A stretch of DNA of 64,000 nucleotides, from the NCBI RefSeq assembly GCF_022410535.1, contig NZ_JAKNBL010000005.1, forward strand, positions 83,664-147,663, given 5' to 3'. The notes beneath the pieces are model-generated. The model made no database searches. It had not been told where the DNA came from and was given only the letters and a program-made list of their open reading frames with translations. The DNA comes from Pelotomaculum terephthalicicum JT. GTDB taxonomy: Bacteria > Bacillota > Desulfotomaculia > Desulfotomaculales > Pelotomaculaceae. Shown in pieces: positions 60,968 through 64,000 of the stretch. Every line of letters begins with the position of its first letter. The first letter of the stretch is position 1. The translations under genes and the position numbers were made by a program.

Positions 60968-63853
60968 TCACTCGCCAACACTCTTGCTCAGCGCCGGCGG
61001 TTCTTCCTCCGCTTCCCTCCAAAACCTTTGCCGTGGTCCCCTGGCGAGGACTTTACCCAGAAACTGCCCGGTATATGATTCCGATACTGCCGCCACTTCT
61101 TCCGGAGTGCCGGTTGCCACCACCTCACCACCCATGTTGCCCCCTTCGGGGCCCAGGTCGATAATATAGTCGGCAGTTTTGATCACATCAAGGTTATGCT
61201 CAATCACTACCACTGTATCCCCGGCATCCACCAGCCGGTGCAGCACTTTCAGCAAATGGTCGATGTCGGCGGTATGCAGACCGGTGGTGGGTTCGTCCAG
61301 GATGTAAAAGGTCTTGCCGTTGGAACGTCTGGACAGTTCCGTGGCCAGTTTGACCCGTTGGGCCTCGCCGCCCGAAAGGGTGGTAGCCGGCTGCCCGAGG
61401 CGGATATAGCCCAAGCCGACATCCTGCAAGGTCTTCAGCTTGCGATGAATTTTCGGGATTTGCCTGAAGAACTCCACTGCTTGGTCCACCGTCATTTCCA
61501 GCACATCGGCAACATTCCTGCCCTTGTAGCGGACCTCCAGGGTCTCCCGGTTGTAGCGCAGGCCCTTGCACACCTCGCAGGGTATATATACATCCGGCAG
61601 GAAGTGCATCTCAATTTTGATAATCCCGTCTCCCTGGCAGGACTCGCAGCGCCCTCCTTTGACGTTAAAGCTAAAACGCCCGGCTTTATAACCGCGCATC
61701 TTCGCTTCCGGCGTCATGGCGAAAAGATCGCGAATATCATTGAATACTCCGGTATAAGTGGCCGGGTTGGACCGGGGCGTGCGCCCGATGGGAGACTGGT
61801 TGATATCAATTACTTTATCCAGGTGTTCGATGCCGTCGACGCCCCGGCAGCGCCCGGGCTGAGTCCTCGCCCGGTGCAGCTCCTGCGCCAGTTTCCTGTA
61901 TAGAATATCATTCACCAAGGTGCTTTTGCCCGATCCGGAGACCCCGGTCACGCAGATAAACACGCCCAGCGGGAACGACACATCAATATTTTTCAAGTTG
62001 TTTTCCGCCGCTCCCGCCACCACCACTTCCTTGCCGTTGGCCTGGCGGCGGGAAAAGGGCATCGGGATGGCCTTCTTGCCGCTCAGGTACTGACCGGTAA
62101 TTGAATCCGGATTGTCAACAATATCCTGATAACTGCCGGACGCCACCAGCCGGCCGCCGTGCACCCCGGCGCCGGGGCCGATATCAATGATATGGTCGGC
62201 GGCAAGCATTGTATCTTCGTCATGCTCTACAACAATCAACGTATTTCCCAGGTCGCGCAGGCGTTCCAACGTGCGGAGCAGGCGCTGGTTGTCCCGCTGG
62301 TGCAGCCCGATGCTCGGCTCGTCCAGGATATAGAGCACACCCATCAGCCCGGAGCCGATCTGCGTGGCCAGCCTGATTCGCTGCGCCTCGCCGCCCGAAA
62401 GGGTTCCCGCCCCCCGATCCAGGGTAAGATAATCAAGCCCCACATTTACCAGAAACCCCAGGCGCTCGTTAATTTCCTTCAAAACCTGCCGGGCAATCAT
62501 TCTTTCCCGCCCGGTTAAATCCAGCGTGCTGAAGAAATCCCGCGCCTCCAGCACCGAAAAGCGGGTGACCTCGGTAATGGAGCGGTCCCCCACTTTCACC
62601 GCCAGCACCTCCGGCTTGAGCCTGGCGCCGCCGCAAGCCGGGCAGGGGCGGCTGCTCATGTAGTTTTCAATTTCCTCCCGCTGGTGCTCCGACGCCGTTT
62701 CCTTATAGCGGCGGGACAGGTTGTTAATCACCCCTTCAAAGGGCACGTACATTTCGTGTCTGCGGCCGTAAAAATCATTCTGCAAAATAAAATGAATCCG
62801 GTTGCCGCCCGTTCCGTACAAGATAATGTCCAGGTGTTCCGGCGCCAGTTCTTGCAGCGGAGTATCCACACTGAAGCCGTAGTGACGCGCCACTCCCTCC
62901 AGAAACTGATAAGAGTAGCCGCCTTTGGACCAGCCTTCAATCGCCCCGCCGGCAATGGACTTGCGCCGGTCGGGTATAACCAGGTCCGGGTCGATCTCTT
63001 TCTTGAAACCCAACCCGGTGCACTCGGGACAGGCCCCGTAAGGGCTGTTGAAAGAGAACAGGCGCGGTGTAATTTCCATTATGCTGATGCCGCAATCGAC
63101 ACAGGCAAAATTCTCGCTGAAGGTGATTTCTTCCGTTCCGCCGACTACCGCCACCGCCAGGCCGCCGCCTTGCTTGAGGGCGGTTTCCAGCGAATCGGCG
63201 AGCCGTCTCTCGAAGCCCGGCCGGACGATAATACGGTCCACCACCAGCTCGATAGTGTGCTTCTTGTTCTTGTCCAGCTTGATTTCCCCTGAGGTGTCCA
63301 GCACCTCGCCGTCCACCCTGACCCTGACGAAACCGTTCCGGCGGATGTCTTCAATAACTTTCACATGTTCGCCTTTTTTGCCGCGCACTGCCGGCGAGAG
63401 GATCTGCAGGCGCGTGCCTTCCGGAAGGGAAGCCAGGCGGTCCACCATTTGCTCCACCGCCTGCCGGGTGATCAACTTACCGCAGCGGGGGCAGTGAGGG
63501 CGTCCTATTCTGGCGTAGAGCAGCCTCAAGTAATCATAAATTTCCGTCACCGTGCCCACCGTAGAGCGCGGGTTGTGGCTGGTGGTCTTCTGATCGATGG
63601 ATATGGCCGGGGAAAGCCCTTCGATGTAATCCACATCCGGCTTGTCCATTTGTCCCAGAAACTGGCGGGCGTAAGCTGAAAGAGATTCCACATAACGGCG
63701 CTGCCCCTCGGCGTAAATAGTGTCAAAAGCCAGCGAGGACTTGCCGGAGCCCGATAAGCCGGTGATCACCACAAACTTGTCGCGGGGAATCTCAACATCA
63801 ATATTTTTCAAGTTGTGGACGCGCGCGCCCTTGATTAAGATTTTGTCAAGCAT
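60968..63853 (-). CDS. uvrA: Excinuclease ABC subunit A
   Basis: 961 aa, full length. Walker A sites '[12 protein letters not shown]' and '[11 protein letters not shown]', ABC signatures '[12 protein letters not shown]' and '[12 protein letters not shown]', Walker B '[12 protein letters not shown]' and '[12 protein letters not shown]', zinc modules 'CPRCGKLI', '[10 protein letters not shown]', 'CESCQGDGI' and 'CEVCKGLRY'. Damage sensor of nucleotide excision repair. With uvrC downstream, and uvrB probably just outside the window. Confidence 0.98.
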   Translation of the reverse strand: MLDKILIKGARVHNLKNIDVEIPRDKFVVITGLSGSGKSSLAFDTIYAEGQRRYVESLSAYARQFLGQMDKPDVDYIEGLSPAISIDQKTTSHNPRSTVGTVTEIYDYLRLLYARIGRPHCPRCGKLITRQAVEQMVDRLASLPEGTRLQILSPAVRGKKGEHVKVIEDIRRNGFVRVRVDGEVLDTSGEIKLDKNKKHTIELVVDRIIVRPGFERRLADSLETALKQGGGLAVAVVGGTEEITFSENFACVDCGISIMEITPRLFSFNSPYGACPECTGLGFKKEIDPDLVIPDRRKSIAGGAIEGWSKGGYSYQFLEGVARHYGFSVDTPLQELAPEHLDIILYGTGGNRIHFILQNDFYGRRHEMYVPFEGVINNLSRRYKETASEHQREEIENYMSSRPCPACGGARLKPEVLAVKVGDRSITEVTRFSVLEARDFFSTLDLTGRERMIARQVLKEINERLGFLVNVGLDYLTLDRGAGTLSGGEAQRIRLATQIGSGLMGVLYILDEPSIGLHQRDNQRLLRTLERLRDLGNTLIVVEHDEDTMLAADHIIDIGPGAGVHGGRLVASGSYQDIVDNPDSITGQYLSGKKAIPMPFSRRQANGKEVVVAGAAENNLKNIDVSFPLGVFICVTGVSGSGKSTLVNDILYRKLAQELHRARTQPGRCRGVDGIEHLDKVIDINQSPIGRTPRSNPATYTGVFNDIRDLFAMTPEAKMRGYKAGRFSFNVKGGRCESCQGDGIIKIEMHFLPDVYIPCEVCKGLRYNRETLEVRYKGRNVADVLEMTVDQAVEFFRQIPKIHRKLKTLQDVGLGYIRLGQPATTLSGGEAQRVKLATELSRRSNGKTFYILDEPTTGLHTADIDHLLKVLHRLVDAGDTVVVIEHNLDVIKTADYIIDLGPEGGNMGGEVVATGTPEEVAAVSESYTGQFLGKVLARGPRQRFWREAEEEPPALSKSVGE

Positions 63854-63940
63854 AAAAAAACTCCTACTATACCATTAAATAGCCTCTCGGCATTCGCCGA
63901 GGCAGATGGCACAAGGCTTTGCTTGAACCATCGTTATTGA

Positions 63941-63974
63941 ATTCCTCCTACTTACCATAGAGGAATTTTTTTTA
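63941..63974 (+). terminator. Hairpin with T8 tract, plus-strand orientation
   Basis: AATTCCTC (63,941-63,948) / GAGGAATT (63,961-63,968), then TTTTTT. No plus-strand gene is visible; may be a chance or a leader hairpin upstream of uvrA. Confidence 0.45.
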
Positions 63975-64000
63975 AATCCGCATCCAATTGGGAATTCGGA

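Noticed and set aside
62684..63292. 202-aa and other long plus-strand frames opposite uvrA
   Set aside because: Antisense shadows of a strongly biased coding sequence; no ribosome site or recognisable domain.

Overview
The window looks like a chromosome segment of a Gram-positive Clostridia bacterium, most likely from the Peptococcaceae/Desulfotomaculales group (Pelotomaculum-like). This rests on gene content: the rapZ-yvcK-whiA cluster next to rpoN, a gap-pgk-tpiA-gpmI-eno glycolytic run, a membrane pyrophosphatase, SD-rich starts with many GTG and TTG codons, and tmRNA tag ANEEYALAA. The genus is an inference. Almost every gene lies on the minus strand.

Positions 1 to about 27,660 are a siphovirus-type (HK97-fold) prophage read right to left. 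The early module (27.4-16.4 kb) has a sigma-like regulator, a broken DUF2800 nuclease, a DUF2815 SSB-like protein, family A DNA polymerase, BRO/KilAC antirepressor, DUF4406, a VapE-type primase-helicase, a probable iteron cluster, VRR-NUC nuclease, SNF2-like helicase and an ArpU-like late regulator ending in a strong terminator. The late module (16.3-0 kb) has HNH endonuclease, a plus-strand AbrB/RelE toxin-antitoxin insert, small terminase, ParB-methyltransferase, large terminase, a DUF3800 gene preceded by a small structured RNA, portal, ClpP-like protease, capsid, head-tail connectors, major tail protein, frameshifted tail chaperones, tape measure and the start of a tail protein.

Positions 27.66-36.0 kb are an AT-rich accessory island: an ImmA/IrrE-HTH regulator, a PLD-family nuclease, an IS21 istA remnant, two DNA methyltransferases and a small AbrB-like regulator whose promoter carries two palindromic operators. 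I read the nuclease, methyltransferases and regulator as a restriction-modification system split by IS21 debris. The island abuts the 3' end of ssrA (tmRNA), a common phage attachment target. No integrase is visible.

Positions 36.0-64 kb are host housekeeping: ssrA-smpB, HD hydrolase, thioesterase, hppA, secG, the glycolytic genes with a GapB-like dehydrogenase, rpoN, whiA, yvcK, rapZ, a Pgi/Pmi-type isomerase, glycogen debranching enzyme, ROK glucokinase, two tandem copies of a Cof-type HAD phosphatase separated by a decayed uvrC fragment, intact uvrC, and uvrA.

The most promising novelties are the autonomous pseudoknotted RNA next to DUF3800 (10,199-10,329), a 65-70 nt leader conserved upstream of two unrelated phage genes (22,382 and 26,629), and the operator/promoter architecture of the AbrB-like methylation regulator (35,274-35,341).
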